Counted from the stretch's first letter, positions 8,251-17,695 are shown. The stretch is DNA of 64,000 bases from Phycisphaerales bacterium Planc_01 (GCA_001603075.1 LVBB01000006.1:1-64000), one strand, 5' to 3'. The notes: generated from the letters alone by a model not told the origin. Translations and numbers: made by a program.

Positions 8251-9923
8251 CGCAGCAAGGTCCCCACGGCGGCGGTGCCATAGTCCGCAAAATGGCCCCC
8301 GCTATATATGGATGAACTGTTCCCCTGGATCAGGTCCCACAGATGGTAGATGTCGCTTTCCAGGAAGATGGTGCCGACCCTGGCGTCGAACTGCGTCCCG
8401 AGCCCCTTGCGGATCTCATCCAGAGCCTGGTCCACGGTCATGGCATCGCGATAGACTCTTCTTGAAGTCATCGCATCAAAACTGTCGGCCAATCCGACGA
8501 TCTTCGCAGTCAGGGGGATCTCATCGCCGACCAGGCCTTCCGGGTAACCTCTTCCGTCGACGCGCTCGTGGTGGTGCAGCACGCCCGGAACGATGTCGCA
8601 CATCTGTTTGATGCCACGCAGGATCCCCGCCCCGATGGACGGATGGCGCTGAATGCGTTCTCGCTCTTCGGATGTGAGCCGGCCGTTCTTGCGGAGAACG
8701 TTCTCATCGACGCCGATCTTGCCGATGTCGTGCAGGAGTCCGGCAAGGTAGATCCGATGGATCTGCTCGTGATCGAGCGGCTCTCTCTCCCCGACCCGTT
8801 CGGCCAGCCACTGCGAGATGATCGCCACCCTCTCGGAATGGCCCCGGGTATACTGATCCTTGGCGTCGATGCTGTTGGTCAGAGCGCGGAGGGATCCGAC
8901 GAAGAGTTCCTTGAGGTCGTTGAAGAGGCGTCCGTTTTCGATGAACACGGCGCAGCCGCTGGCAACGGAGGCGAAGAGCTTCATATCCGTGCTGTCGAAG
9001 TCGGGTTTTTCGATCCGATTGACGGCGACCATGTAGCCCATGATCGTGACCGCATTGTGACTGCGACCGGTGGGACGTGCCTTCTGCGGGCCCTTGGCGC
9101 ACAGAGGCACCGCGATGATGTTCCTGATGCTCGCCGGCCAGTCGTAGCGAAATGCCGAATCCACCTCGCTGTCCAGCAGGGCCTCCTGACCGCGATGGAT
9201 CTCTTCGGTCAGCCGGCTGTGCAGCAGGGCCGTCATACGAGGCGGCAGGTCGATGAGTCCCGAACCGGCGGCCACCATGAATCGCCTCTCGCCCTCGACC
9301 GTTCGCTCCAGAACGATGGCGATCCCTTCGACCGGAACGATATCGGTCAGGCTGTCGCAGGCCAACTGCAGGAAGGTGCCGTCCGATTCGGTGACTTTCA
9401 TATTCGTGTTGATCTTGTGCAGCAGGACGAGTTCCTCATACACCTGGGCCAACTCCACGCCCATTTTTTCCATTTGCTCGTCGTTCTGCACGGCGTCGTG
9501 GACATTCTGAGCTTCCAGTCGGATCAGTTCGCTCAGGCAGGTCGCATCCAGGGCATCCCTTCCGGCCGGCGGCGTCTCTTCACCGAGGTCGACAACCATC
9601 ACACCCGCAAGACGGACGCAGCCGGGATCGTTGCACGGCAGACACAACGGAGCGGCCAGAAGCACGTGGCCGTCACAGAACCGCCATACACGGTCTGTGT
9701 CGCGGGTCTCCGCGCGCTCACAAACAGCCCGGCAGACGGCGCATCCGGCATCGACGACGGCCTGCGGGTCGCTGTCGAACCGCCCGGCGTTGTGGCGGAG
9801 CACAATCTGACCCTCCGTGTCCACCACGGTGAAGTTCACGCCAAAGCGTCCGATCCGCGATCCGAATCGGTCCAGGTCGCGTCGTTGCAGACACGTCAGT
9901 CCGTGTGTCATGGTATTCGGCAT
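8247..9923 (-). CDS. GAF and HD-GYP domain protein, probable cyclic di-GMP phosphodiesterase
   Basis: A 558-residue cytosolic signalling protein. The N-terminal 140 residues are Cys-rich (CAVCRAVC; CNDPGCVRL), suggesting a metal or redox sensor. A GAF-like domain covers about 175-345, and an HD-GYP domain about 360-535. The HD-GYP residues are present: HSERVA, the HDIGKIG pair, HPSIGAGIL, HHERVDGRGYP and the DSFDAMTS helix. The family hydrolyses cyclic di-GMP. I chose the ATG at 9923, which follows GAGGAGG; a further 62 residues are open upstream but read like non-coding sequence. It is coupled by ATGA to the STAS gene and follows the response regulator by 55 bases. Confidence 0.9.
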   Translation of the reverse strand: MPNTMTHGLTCLQRRDLDRFGSRIGRFGVNFTVVDTEGQIVLRHNAGRFDSDPQAVVDAGCAVCRAVCERAETRDTDRVWRFCDGHVLLAAPLCLPCNDPGCVRLAGVMVVDLGEETPPAGRDALDATCLSELIRLEAQNVHDAVQNDEQMEKMGVELAQVYEELVLLHKINTNMKVTESDGTFLQLACDSLTDIVPVEGIAIVLERTVEGERRFMVAAGSGLIDLPPRMTALLHSRLTEEIHRGQEALLDSEVDSAFRYDWPASIRNIIAVPLCAKGPQKARPTGRSHNAVTIMGYMVAVNRIEKPDFDSTDMKLFASVASGCAVFIENGRLFNDLKELFVGSLRALTNSIDAKDQYTRGHSERVAIISQWLAERVGEREPLDHEQIHRIYLAGLLHDIGKIGVDENVLRKNGRLTSEERERIQRHPSIGAGILRGIKQMCDIVPGVLHHHERVDGRGYPEGLVGDEIPLTAKIVGLADSFDAMTSRRVYRDAMTVDQALDEIRKGLGTQFDARVGTIFLESDIYHLWDLIQGNSSSIYSGGHFADYGTAAVGTLLR

Positions 9924-9978
9924 GGCCCTCCTCACGGTCAGCAGATTGCAGGTATCCGGCGTTCGTGGCCGTTCGCGA

Positions 9979-10371
9979 TCACACTCGAATGGCGACGGCG
10001 CGCTGATACAGGATGTCCTCGATCGTCTTGAGCAGCTCTTTGGGACTGAATGGCTTGCTGAGACACTCTTCGATCCCCAACGACTCCTGTATTTCCTGCG
10101 TGATCGCAAAACTGCGTGCCGTCAGCAGAACCGCTGGAATGTGTTTTGTCTCGTCGTTCTTCCGCAGCTTCTCGATCAGTTCGATCCCGGTGACGAAAGG
10201 CATTTGATAGTCCGTCACGACGATGTCGGGCTTCTCGCGGCATGCCAGTTCGTAAGCCTCGGCTCCATTGTTGGCGGCGACGACGTCGTATCCGTTGTTG
10301 CGCAGTTTTATGGCGACGACGTGAATGATGTGAATCTCGTCGTCCGCGATCAGCACCTTTTTGCCTGTCAT
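9979..10371 (-). CDS. Stand-alone CheY-like response regulator
   Basis: A 130-residue single receiver domain with no output domain. It has the acidic pair ADDE near residue 8, the phospho-acceptor Asp in IVVTDYQMP, the conserved Thr/Ser position in VLLTAR and Lys in LSKPFSP. It lies between a histidine kinase gene (63 bases upstream) and the HD-GYP gene (55 bases downstream), and is likely phosphorylated by that kinase. Two ATGs six bases apart are possible (10377 and 10371); GGAG is nine bases from the second and only three from the first, so the second is preferred. Confidence 0.88.
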   Translation of the reverse strand: MTGKKVLIADDEIHIIHVVAIKLRNNGYDVVAANNGAEAYELACREKPDIVVTDYQMPFVTGIELIEKLRKNDETKHIPAVLLTARSFAITQEIQESLGIEECLSKPFSPKELLKTIEDILYQRAVAIRV

Positions 10372-10434
10372 GTTCATCCACTCCAATACGGGGTTTACGA
10401 ATACCCTCTCCCACGAGAGGCACACCGTCGCTCG

Positions 10435-11883
10435 TCAGCGAGTGGCGCCCGCCATTTCAGCGGTGGCCAGAGGCAACTCGAATCCAAACGTGCTTCCGAC
10501 TCCGACCTCACTGGTCACGAAGACACGACCGTTGTGCACTTTCTCGACAATTTGCCGGACCAGGTTCAGACCCAAACCGGTCCCTTTGGCTTGCTTGTTG
10601 TTGGCGCCCACCCGATAGAACTTGTCGAATACATGGTCGATCTCGTCGGCCGGGATTCCCACACCGGTGTCGGTCACTGTGACACGTGCCAATGCATCGA
10701 CCTCGTTCACGTCCGTCTCGATCCGTACGCTCCCGCCGGACGGCGTGTACTTGACCGCATTGCTCAGCAGATTGACGATGACCTGACTGATCATGTCCTT
10801 ATCCGCCAGGACCTGATCGTACACGATGGGGTTGCGCCCGCTAACCGTGATGCCCTTTTCCTCAGCGAACCCCTTGATCATCTGCATCTGCTGTTCGATC
10901 AGAATCGTCAGACTGACCGGTTCTTTGCGGACTTTGATCAATCCCGATTCGATCCGGGAGATGTTCAGTATGTCTTCGATCAGGCGGTTCAGGCGTTGTG
11001 CCTGACTCTGAATCACCTGATAGAACTCCTTGCGTGTCTGTTCGTCGTCGGCCTCGCCGTCCGCGAGCATCTCGGAATAGGCCGTGATGGATGCCAACGG
11101 CGTTTTCAGCTCATGCGAGACGTGGCTGACGAAGTCGTTCTTCATCTGCGCGACTTCCTTTTCGCGTGTGATGTCGTGCAGCACCGCGACCACGCCGGAG
11201 ACCTTGTCCTGTTCCTGCACGCACGAGACGATCGTGTCAAACGTATGCGGACCATCCGGTTTGACGAACACCATCTCACGACGCGTGGCCTCCGTGGCAC
11301 TTTGCCGGCTGCGCTGGATCAACTGGACGAAGTCCTTGCATTGCGGACCCAGGCTCCGGCCCAACGGCTGATAGCGGGCCACTTCCGGATCGAAATCGAG
11401 AAGCTGCGCCGCCGCCGTGTTGGCCATCAAGAGCCGGTCCGACTCATCCACAACCACCACCGCATCACGCAGGCTGTAGATGATCGCTTCGGTGTGTTGC
11501 TTCTGCCGGTCGGAGAGCTGAGACCGAAGACGCAGGTCCTTCAGTTCGACCTCCAGCTCGCCGATGACCCTCCGACCCTCCTGCAGGCGGTCCTGGATGC
11601 TCTCGGCGGCCCGCTCGACCGCGCGCAGATCGGTCGGCAGGGCCAAATCGCATGAAAGCTGCCGGGCGATGGACGCAACCGTCCGGGCCAGCCGATGGTA
11701 GGCCAGACCAAGGACGATCACGCCCACAGCCCCAAGGCAGCATGCGGCAAGACGCCACGCAACGAACCCGTTGCGCCACCCTACTCCGATGCCAGAATCG
11801 TACAGCCCGGTCAGGGCCGCCAAGCATAGCGAGGCCATCACCATGCCTGCGGCGGCCCAGACCAAGCGTCGTTGACGTCTCAC
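10435..11883 (-). CDS. Membrane-bound PAS sensor histidine kinase
   Basis: A 482-residue kinase of the PhoR/WalK type. Two membrane helices lie at about residues 7-27 and 42-63 with almost no periplasmic loop, followed by a HAMP-like or coiled-coil linker (70-125). A PAS domain is at about 125-245, and HisKA has the phospho-acceptor His in SHELKTPL (about 257). The HATPase domain shows NLLSNAVKYTP, DTGVGIP and GTGLGLN. Translation starts at GTG with GGAGG seven bases upstream. It is probably the partner of the adjacent CheY-like regulator. The short external region suggests it senses an internal or membrane cue. Confidence 0.92.
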   Translation of the reverse strand: MRRQRRLVWAAAGMVMASLCLAALTGLYDSGIGVGWRNGFVAWRLAACCLGAVGVIVLGLAYHRLARTVASIARQLSCDLALPTDLRAVERAAESIQDRLQEGRRVIGELEVELKDLRLRSQLSDRQKQHTEAIIYSLRDAVVVVDESDRLLMANTAAAQLLDFDPEVARYQPLGRSLGPQCKDFVQLIQRSRQSATEATRREMVFVKPDGPHTFDTIVSCVQEQDKVSGVVAVLHDITREKEVAQMKNDFVSHVSHELKTPLASITAYSEMLADGEADDEQTRKEFYQVIQSQAQRLNRLIEDILNISRIESGLIKVRKEPVSLTILIEQQMQMIKGFAEEKGITVSGRNPIVYDQVLADKDMISQVIVNLLSNAVKYTPSGGSVRIETDVNEVDALARVTVTDTGVGIPADEIDHVFDKFYRVGANNKQAKGTGLGLNLVRQIVEKVHNGRVFVTSEVGVGSTFGFELPLATAEMAGATR

Positions 11884-11940
11884 AGCAACTCCTCCGAACC
11901 CGGCGATTCCGGGTCTTGCATTCGATCATGGAAGCACGCG

Positions 11941-13671
11941 TCAGCGTCTCTTCCAGTTTGTGGCCTCTTGCTGGTCGATCGCCTGTTGGACGATGCTGTC
12001 GATCCGCTCGAGCTCGGCCGGATCGGTTTCGACGACCATCCGCTCGCGAAGCCGAAGGGCTTCGAGATAGGTCGGACGCATCATCAGCGCCATCTTGACG
12101 TTGTAGGCGGCGCTGTCGATGTCACCTTCCAGGTAGTACTTGGCCGCCCTGGCGTAGGCGTCTTCGGCCAGCCGGGCGCGATCGATCGCCTGCATGCCGC
12201 GTTTGGCGCCGTCCATCTTCAGGCGGACATCATCGGCCCGATCGGCTCCACCGGTCTGCGAAGGCTCGTGGATGATATGCGGCGTCAGCATGATGATCAC
12301 CTCTTCCCGCTGCGCCGTATCTTTGGTGCCCCGGAACGCTGCACCCAGAAGCGGCAGATTGCCGAGCAGCGGGACCTGCGACCGCACTGTGGTGACACCG
12401 TCGCGGAACAGGCCGCCGATGACGACCGTCTCCTTGTCCTTGACGATCACATTCGTTCGCAGTTCCGTGGTTGTTTCATCCGGGATGTTGTTCTGCTTCA
12501 ACGTCCCGTCACTGTCCTTTGGATAGATGTCCATCCGGATGTAGCCATCGTTGCCGATGTACGGACGGAAGACCAGACGCGTACCGGTTTCCAGGAAGTC
12601 CACCGATTCGGTGGTGGAGGTCTGCGTCTGCGTGCTCTGGTTGACGTAGCCGATCTTCTTACCGATCAGCACCGAGCCTTCCTGTTTGTTGACGGCCAGA
12701 ATCTTCGGATTGGCCAGCAGCGTGGTGTCCGTCACATCCTCCAGAGCCGTGATGATCGCCTGGACGTTGTCGGACGAGAATCCCACCGTCATGCCCTTGG
12801 TACCGGGCGTGTTGGCAAAGCCGAAGGTCTCCCAGGGTGTTCCTTGTCCGCCGACGAGGTTCGCGGGGAAGTCGCTGATGGCCACACCGCTGAGCAGATT
12901 CCAGTCGACGCCCAACTGCATTGTTTCGGTCAGCCGCACGGCCAGAATGGTCGCCTCGACCAGCACCTGCTTGGGTCGCACGTCGATCTGGCGAATGACG
13001 TGCTCGGCCTTCTCGATGTTCTCCGGATAGTCAAAGACCACAATCATGTCGTTCAGGGCCATCTTGTCGCCGCCCCCGCCACCAGAGAGAGAGCCCCCGC
13101 CGCCGGAACCGCCGGCGGAGGAGATGCTGTTTTCGGCCGCAGTGGTCGTCGTGATCTGGGCCGCGGCGCTGAGCACCGGTCGGACCAGCTTCTCAGCCTC
13201 CTGGGCCGTCGTGTAATACAGCGTGATGACTCTGAAGACCATCCGGTCCGGATCCTGTCGGATCTTCTTGTCCTCTTCCTTGGTCCGAATGTGGATCAGA
13301 TTCCCTTCCGGCACGGCGACGAATTTGTCGCCCAGCATGGCGGCCAGCGCCTGCTCGAAGGTCACGTCCCGCAGTTCCGGGCAATTCAGCGGCCCGGTCA
13401 CGCCGGGCGAGGGAACGATGTTCTTCTCGCAGCGCTTGGCGAGAAGCCGCAATCCGTCACGAACGTCGCTGTCTTTTCGGAACGCGATGAACTTGATCAG
13501 GTTGCCCTCGACCCAGGCCTGATCGGGTTCCATGGCGATGGTGTCTGCAGCGCTGTCCGGAGCGGCAACGTCGCCTTCGGCGCCGGCCGCCGCAGCACAC
13601 CAGGTCAGCAGGGCCACGGCGAGCAGCCATCGACCCCAACACGGTTTCGCAAATGTCCTGTCATTATGCAT
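11941..13671 (-). CDS. gspD: Secretin, outer-membrane channel (GspD/PilQ family)
   Basis: A 576-residue secretin subunit exported by a Sec signal peptide (residues 1-32, ending near AAAAGAEG). The periplasmic N-domains include LEQALAAMLGDKF (an STN/N0-like region) and an N1/N3 region interrupted by a Gly/Ser-rich loop (about 195-220). The secretin core follows, ending in the conserved VPLLGNLPLLGAAFRG. The last ~75 residues look like a TPR-type helix pair instead of a typical S-domain. An AGGAG lies seven bases before the ATG at 13671. This is the outer-membrane pore of the locus. Confidence 0.9.
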   Translation of the reverse strand: MHNDRTFAKPCWGRWLLAVALLTWCAAAAGAEGDVAAPDSAADTIAMEPDQAWVEGNLIKFIAFRKDSDVRDGLRLLAKRCEKNIVPSPGVTGPLNCPELRDVTFEQALAAMLGDKFVAVPEGNLIHIRTKEEDKKIRQDPDRMVFRVITLYYTTAQEAEKLVRPVLSAAAQITTTTAAENSISSAGGSGGGGSLSGGGGGDKMALNDMIVVFDYPENIEKAEHVIRQIDVRPKQVLVEATILAVRLTETMQLGVDWNLLSGVAISDFPANLVGGQGTPWETFGFANTPGTKGMTVGFSSDNVQAIITALEDVTDTTLLANPKILAVNKQEGSVLIGKKIGYVNQSTQTQTSTTESVDFLETGTRLVFRPYIGNDGYIRMDIYPKDSDGTLKQNNIPDETTTELRTNVIVKDKETVVIGGLFRDGVTTVRSQVPLLGNLPLLGAAFRGTKDTAQREEVIIMLTPHIIHEPSQTGGADRADDVRLKMDGAKRGMQAIDRARLAEDAYARAAKYYLEGDIDSAAYNVKMALMMRPTYLEALRLRERMVVETDPAELERIDSIVQQAIDQQEATNWKRR

Positions 13672-13740
13672 AGCGTTACTCCTGTTCTTCCACATCCTGC
13701 TTCGTTGTACTCATTTCATTATCGTTCTAAAGCGCATCGG

Positions 13741-14349
13741 TTACTTTCTTACGTCAGTGGGCGGCGACAGCTTGAGCGTGTACTGTCTGTCTCCGCACCT
13801 CACAAGCACGGCGTCTTTCTGTATCTGCACTACTTCGAAGGGATAGAAGTCCGCACCGTCGCGCAGCGCGAGCGTATCCCCGACACGAATCAGCCGGTCG
13901 TTGACAAACGCCTGCGGATGGTCGCTCCACAGCACGGCCTCCAGTTCAAGTGTCTTGGCCAGTCTGGCGATCACTTCTTCAGTTCGATGGGTTTGTCCTG
14001 CCTTCACGTCTGCTTGCGGCGTCGTGCCTTGTGATCTCGATCCACTGGAGAACCGGCTCCAGTCGTTCGCGGTGAAAAAATCGCGGTGGATGCGGTCGTT
14101 TCGTCCCGGCCGGATCGGCAACTCCACGAACCGCACCGACGGTCCTTCGTCAGCCGCCTGCTCGACCTTCTGCGGCGAGGCCGGCCTGGCGTCAGCCCCT
14201 TTGGGCCTCTGTCCGACCAGAACCCGCAGCCACATCACGGCCATGATGGCGACCAAGGCAACCGCCACGCCTGTCTTCTTGCCATCTCGGATCAGATAGC
14301 CTGCCAGCCGAGTGGCTGAGCCAACGATGTGTGTCGCATTATGCATCAT
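13741..14349 (-). CDS. Bitopic PilP/GspC-like assembly protein
   Basis: A 202-residue inner-membrane protein with a cytoplasmic start, one membrane helix at about residues 25-45 and a periplasmic remainder. A Pro/Ala-rich linker is followed by a C-terminal beta-rich domain (NDRLIRVGDTLALRDGA, then FYPFEVVQIQKDAVLVR) that resembles the homology region of PilP/GspC, which links the inner-membrane complex to the secretin. Its position immediately upstream of the secretin gene and its 11-base overlap with pilO agree with this. Sequence similarity is too low by eye to name it more firmly. Confidence 0.6.
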   Translation of the reverse strand: MMHNATHIVGSATRLAGYLIRDGKKTGVAVALVAIMAVMWLRVLVGQRPKGADARPASPQKVEQAADEGPSVRFVELPIRPGRNDRIHRDFFTANDWSRFSSGSRSQGTTPQADVKAGQTHRTEEVIARLAKTLELEAVLWSDHPQAFVNDRLIRVGDTLALRDGADFYPFEVVQIQKDAVLVRCGDRQYTLKLSPPTDVRK

Positions 14350-14953
14350 CGTTCACGAGATCCCACAACCTGGCGTTCGTCGACTTCTTCGTTTCCTGCG
14401 TCCTCTGGGGGCGATAGAAGATGACGGCGTCCGTCTCCATCACCACAGTGCCGGCGAACTCTCGGTCGTTGGCCAGTGTGGTTCTCTCGATCCGCACAAG
14501 CCGGTCGAGATTCTGAAGGTCCGTAAAGAAGCCGAAGATGCCGGTCAGGTTCCCCGAGCACTTCATATGCACCGGGACGCAGACCAGATCGTTCGATACG
14601 CTTTCTCGACCGAAGACGACGTCTTGATCGGACAGATCGTGTTCGGTCATGATGCGGGCGATCTGCCTCAGGAACAGCCCCAGCGCGCTTTCGTCCGGAA
14701 TTTGACTCTGGGCGTTTCCGACCCGGTAGTCGATCTCCTCCAGGCGCGCCTTCAGGGCCCCGAGCACCTCGCTCTGCGATTCGGCAGTACGAATCATCTG
14801 CATCTGTCGGCTCTTCACCTCGGTTACGGACTGAAGTCGCTCACGCGACGGCAGATACCCATACAATACGAAATCGGCGAGGAAGAGCCCACCGACGGCG
14901 AGGACCCACAACTGCTGTCTTCGCAGCAACGATCTGGACCGGCTTTCGCTCAT
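14339..14953 (-). CDS. pilO: PilO-like inner-membrane assembly protein
   Basis: A 204-residue bitopic protein with a short cytoplasmic segment, one membrane helix (about 15-35), a coiled coil (about 40-80) and a periplasmic ferredoxin-like domain (about 90-190, including LTGIFGFFTDLQNLDRLVR, a PilO signature region). In type IV pili PilO forms a heterodimer with PilN and aligns the machine. It starts by ATGA overlap with pilN and overlaps the PilP/GspC-like gene by 11 bases. Confidence 0.82.
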   Translation of the reverse strand: MSESRSRSLLRRQQLWVLAVGGLFLADFVLYGYLPSRERLQSVTEVKSRQMQMIRTAESQSEVLGALKARLEEIDYRVGNAQSQIPDESALGLFLRQIARIMTEHDLSDQDVVFGRESVSNDLVCVPVHMKCSGNLTGIFGFFTDLQNLDRLVRIERTTLANDREFAGTVVMETDAVIFYRPQRTQETKKSTNARLWDLVNDDA

Positions 14954-15666
14954 CGCTTGGGACGCTCCTCATAGTTGGCCAGATAGCACACGATTTCAAA
15001 CTCCGTCACGCTGACCGCCCGCGTTCCTCTTCGCTGGCTGTCCTTCTCGGACGGTGATTCCGCTGTTGCGGCGACCTGAATCGTATTTTCGCGGAACAGC
15101 GGATGGACCTGCTGAAAGTACGGCGAATCGTCGAGACGGCAAACGAGAGCCCCGACTTCGGCGGGGTTGGTGGCAACTCCCACCAGGGCCACGCGAAATC
15201 GGACGTTGCCGAGGGAAACCGATTTCGTCGAAGGACGCGAGGCGCCGGCGATTCGCACGGCCGAACCGCCGCGATCCGTGTCCTTCGGGCCGGTCGGAAG
15301 CAGCTCCGAGAGGAACTCCACCCGGCTGAGGACCACCTGGTCGCCAATGACGTGACTGATCTCCGCCAGCACGGCCGCCACATCAATCCGCGCATCGACC
15401 CGCTGCAAGGCGACCGCGTCAGCCTGATGCACGCCGAGTTGTTTGCTGACCGCATCGTATTCGCGCAGGATGCCTTCGGCCCAATATCGTCGGTCTTCGA
15501 GTCGCGTCAACTCCGCGTTGACGCGCGCGACCCGGCGCGCGGCAATCGTGTTGTACGTTACCATGGCGAGGAAGAACGCAATCAGCACGGCGTACTGTCG
15601 TCTCATGCAGATCCGGCGACGTCGCCCTTCTCTGTGCCATTCGGGAAGAAAATCGATCTCTTTCAC
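14950..15666 (-). CDS. pilN: PilN-like inner-membrane assembly protein
   Basis: A 238-residue bitopic protein starting with the PilN-type element KEIDFLPEW, which binds PilM. A membrane helix lies at about residues 24-42, then a coiled coil (45-75) and a periplasmic domain. The start is a GTG that overlaps the pilM stop (GTGA), with GAAGGGG upstream. The reading frame stays open far upstream through pilM, but that extension is out of frame with pilM and reads as Arg-rich noise. The pilM-pilN-pilO order is the classical type IV pilus order. Confidence 0.82.
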   Translation of the reverse strand: MKEIDFLPEWHREGRRRRICMRRQYAVLIAFFLAMVTYNTIAARRVARVNAELTRLEDRRYWAEGILREYDAVSKQLGVHQADAVALQRVDARIDVAAVLAEISHVIGDQVVLSRVEFLSELLPTGPKDTDRGGSAVRIAGASRPSTKSVSLGNVRFRVALVGVATNPAEVGALVCRLDDSPYFQQVHPLFRENTIQVAATAESPSEKDSQRRGTRAVSVTEFEIVCYLANYEERPKR

Positions 15667-16814
15667 GATGACACCCCTTCCAGGATCGACTCCAATCCGA
15701 TGTCGGTCTTCACCAACTCGGCGGTCGAGGTGCCCCATCCCTTGAGGGTGAGCCCCACGGCCAGAGCGAAGTCCGCCGTGGCACCGAGATCTTCGATTCG
15801 CGTCCCGATCTGTCCCAGGTCGAAACCACGAAACGGCTCGGCGACATCGGCCTCGATTGCCAGATGGTGTCGCATCACGTTGAGGAAGGTCTGCTCCGCG
15901 ACGCCGCCGCCGGCGACGATGGCCCGCTCGACCCGCTTGCCGCGAAACGTCACGGTGTAATACCGCAGGCACAGGGCGATCTCGGCGGCCAACTGCTCGG
16001 CGGTCGCGTGCAGTGCATCGGCGACGAGCCGACGCGTCGTCGGATCGACGGCATCGGGCGACGGCATTGTACGGCGTAACGCCTGCGCATCCGCCACGGG
16101 GATGGACAGTTTCGCCGCGATATCTTCCGCGAAACGGGCCGCCCCAAACGCCATCTGCTTGACGAAACAAATCTCACCCGTGCGTCCGAGCACGACGGTA
16201 GTGTAGCGATGACCGAGGTCGAGGAACATGATGGTCCGTTCCCTGTCCTCCTGACGCCGCATCACTCTCTCGAAACTCCGGAACAAGGCGCATGGTGCCG
16301 CATCGATCCCGACCGGTCGCAGGCCGAGTCCCTCCAGCCGTCCCACATGAGTGCGAATCGTCTCATCATCGCTGGCGAACAGAATGTATTCATTCTTGAC
16401 CTCGTCGCCCTGTCGGACGCTGCCGGCCGACACGTAGTGGATGGCATCGGTCCGGGGGTCCAGAGCGAATCGGTGGGCCGCCTCCTTGCGCAGCGTCTTC
16501 TCAACCTCGGCAACCTCCGTCTCCGCCACACGCAACGACGTGATCCGTAGTCTGCTTGCCGGCAGAGTCGATACGACATCGCGTCCTTTGAACGCGCCGG
16601 CCGCCATCAAACGCCGAATGGCCGGAGCCACCTCGCTCCGCCAGGTATCCTCGTCACGAGGGTCGCTCAGATTCACGGCCGCTCTTTCGGCCGCAATCAC
16701 GCGCACTCCGTCGTCACAGACAGCCAACTGGACCATCTTGATCGAATGGTGTCCGATGTCCAGCCCGATGGGCAGGACCCTCTGTCGTCTTGTCATCCAA
16801 TGGCCGATCTGCAT
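15663..16814 (-). CDS. pilM: PilM-like actin-fold assembly protein
   Basis: A 383-residue cytoplasmic protein of the PilM/FtsA actin-like fold. The first phosphate-binding loop is in GLDIGHHSIKMVQ (about 17-29), the second in MFLDLGHRYTTVVLG (about 195-209), and the adenosine motif in IVAGGGVAEQ (about 315-324). PilM binds the N-terminus of PilN and connects the cytoplasmic ATPase to the inner-membrane complex. The ATG at 16814 has a weak ribosome-binding site; a second ATG at 16796 is possible. It follows the gspH-like gene by 10 bases. Confidence 0.88.
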   Translation of the reverse strand: MQIGHWMTRRQRVLPIGLDIGHHSIKMVQLAVCDDGVRVIAAERAAVNLSDPRDEDTWRSEVAPAIRRLMAAGAFKGRDVVSTLPASRLRITSLRVAETEVAEVEKTLRKEAAHRFALDPRTDAIHYVSAGSVRQGDEVKNEYILFASDDETIRTHVGRLEGLGLRPVGIDAAPCALFRSFERVMRRQEDRERTIMFLDLGHRYTTVVLGRTGEICFVKQMAFGAARFAEDIAAKLSIPVADAQALRRTMPSPDAVDPTTRRLVADALHATAEQLAAEIALCLRYYTVTFRGKRVERAIVAGGGVAEQTFLNVMRHHLAIEADVAEPFRGFDLGQIGTRIEDLGATADFALAVGLTLKGWGTSTAELVKTDIGLESILEGVSS

Positions 16815-16824
16815 ATCACATCAC

Positions 16825-17346
16825 TCAATCCGAGACGGAGATGAACCCCGTCACCGCCTCGACCGTTACCGTTCGGCTGATGCCCCCGGCCTGCAACACC
16901 ACGCTGCCTCCGTTGTCCGGGCTGCCGAGCGAGTTGAACGTCACGGTATTGTCCCCACCGAAAATGGCAGTATCGATATTCACACGATCCAGCCTGCCGT
17001 CGGTTGCGAAATCGACGATATACCCATTGTCTTTCTGGGTAATCGGGTGTTTAACCACGGTGTCGCTCAGCTGGTCCTTGATCGAATAACGTTCGTTCCC
17101 CGGCTCGAACACGACCGAGTGCGGCCGGCCCGTGGTAATGGCCATGCTCTTGGCATATTCGAGGTCGGCTGCCACGATGCCTCCGGCGGCGCGGATCTGC
17201 ATACTGGCCGCCGAGGAGATCAGCGGCACCGCGATCGTCGCCGCAATCCCGATGATCACGATCACGATCAGCAGTTCGATCAGCGTGAATCCACCGCCGA
17301 ACCGCATCGTCTGTCCAACAGATTGTGTCTTCATATTCCTACTCAT
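16825..17346 (-). CDS. GspH-like minor pseudopilin
   Basis: A 173-residue prepilin with an N-terminal leader ending in Gly followed by FTLIELLIVIVIIG (about residues 20-33), the type III signal cleaved and methylated by prepilin peptidase. The mature domain contains ADLEYAKSMAITTGRPHSVVFEP, matching the GspH/FimT pattern in which an early helix is followed by a beta-rich fold. AGGG lies six bases before the ATG. GspH-type proteins initiate or cap the pseudopilus. It is 10 bases from pilM, so it is probably in the same transcript. Confidence 0.8.
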   Translation of the reverse strand: MSRNMKTQSVGQTMRFGGGFTLIELLIVIVIIGIAATIAVPLISSAASMQIRAAGGIVAADLEYAKSMAITTGRPHSVVFEPGNERYSIKDQLSDTVVKHPITQKDNGYIVDFATDGRLDRVNIDTAIFGGDNTVTFNSLGSPDNGGSVVLQAGGISRTVTVEAVTGFISVSD

Positions 17347-17392
17347 AGTTCACCCTGCCTCCGTTGTCTCTTCGGTCGGTTGGGGACCCGGC

Positions 17393-17695
17393 TTAACCTC
17401 CGGTTCCCGCCCAGGTGCGGCAATCGGCTGCGTCGGCACAAACAAGCCGTATCACGCCGACGCCGTCGGCTTCGCCTGCGACGCCATAGGACGCACGACC
17501 GTCATACCCGGCACATCCCACACCCAACGTCCCGAAAAACACCCCGTCGTCCACCGCTTGCGCCCCCGACGTGGCACCGTCCACAGAACGACCCTTGAAA
17601 GACCGCCCCATTCCACAGGCCCGTACACGATTCGTTTTTTTGGTGCGGGGTGCTCGGAGGCCGATAACCAAGCTGGCATTTCGGGACGAACTCAT
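17393..17695 (-). CDS. Small Gly-rich ORF of uncertain status
   Basis: A possible 100-residue gene fills the gap between the GspK-like and GspH-like genes. The ATG at 17695 has AGAGG seven bases upstream and starts 11 bases after the preceding stop. The product has no signal peptide and no recognised domain; its C-terminal half is rich in Gly, Ala, Asp and Cys. A second frame on the same strand (17452-17679, 75 residues, Trp/Arg-rich) has stronger G/C preference at third positions and could be the real one. A run of seven A bases at about 17634-17640 lies in both frames. I would not claim either without homologues. Confidence 0.3.
   Translation of the reverse strand: MSSSRNASLVIGLRAPRTKKTNRVRACGMGRSFKGRSVDGATSGAQAVDDGVFFGTLGVGCAGYDGRASYGVAGEADGVGVIRLVCADAADCRTWAGTGG

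Noticed and set aside
9924-10109. 62-residue N-terminal extension of the HD-GYP protein
   Set aside because: It overlaps the response regulator gene on the same strand and is Arg/Ser-rich noise; GAGGAGG supports the start at 9923.
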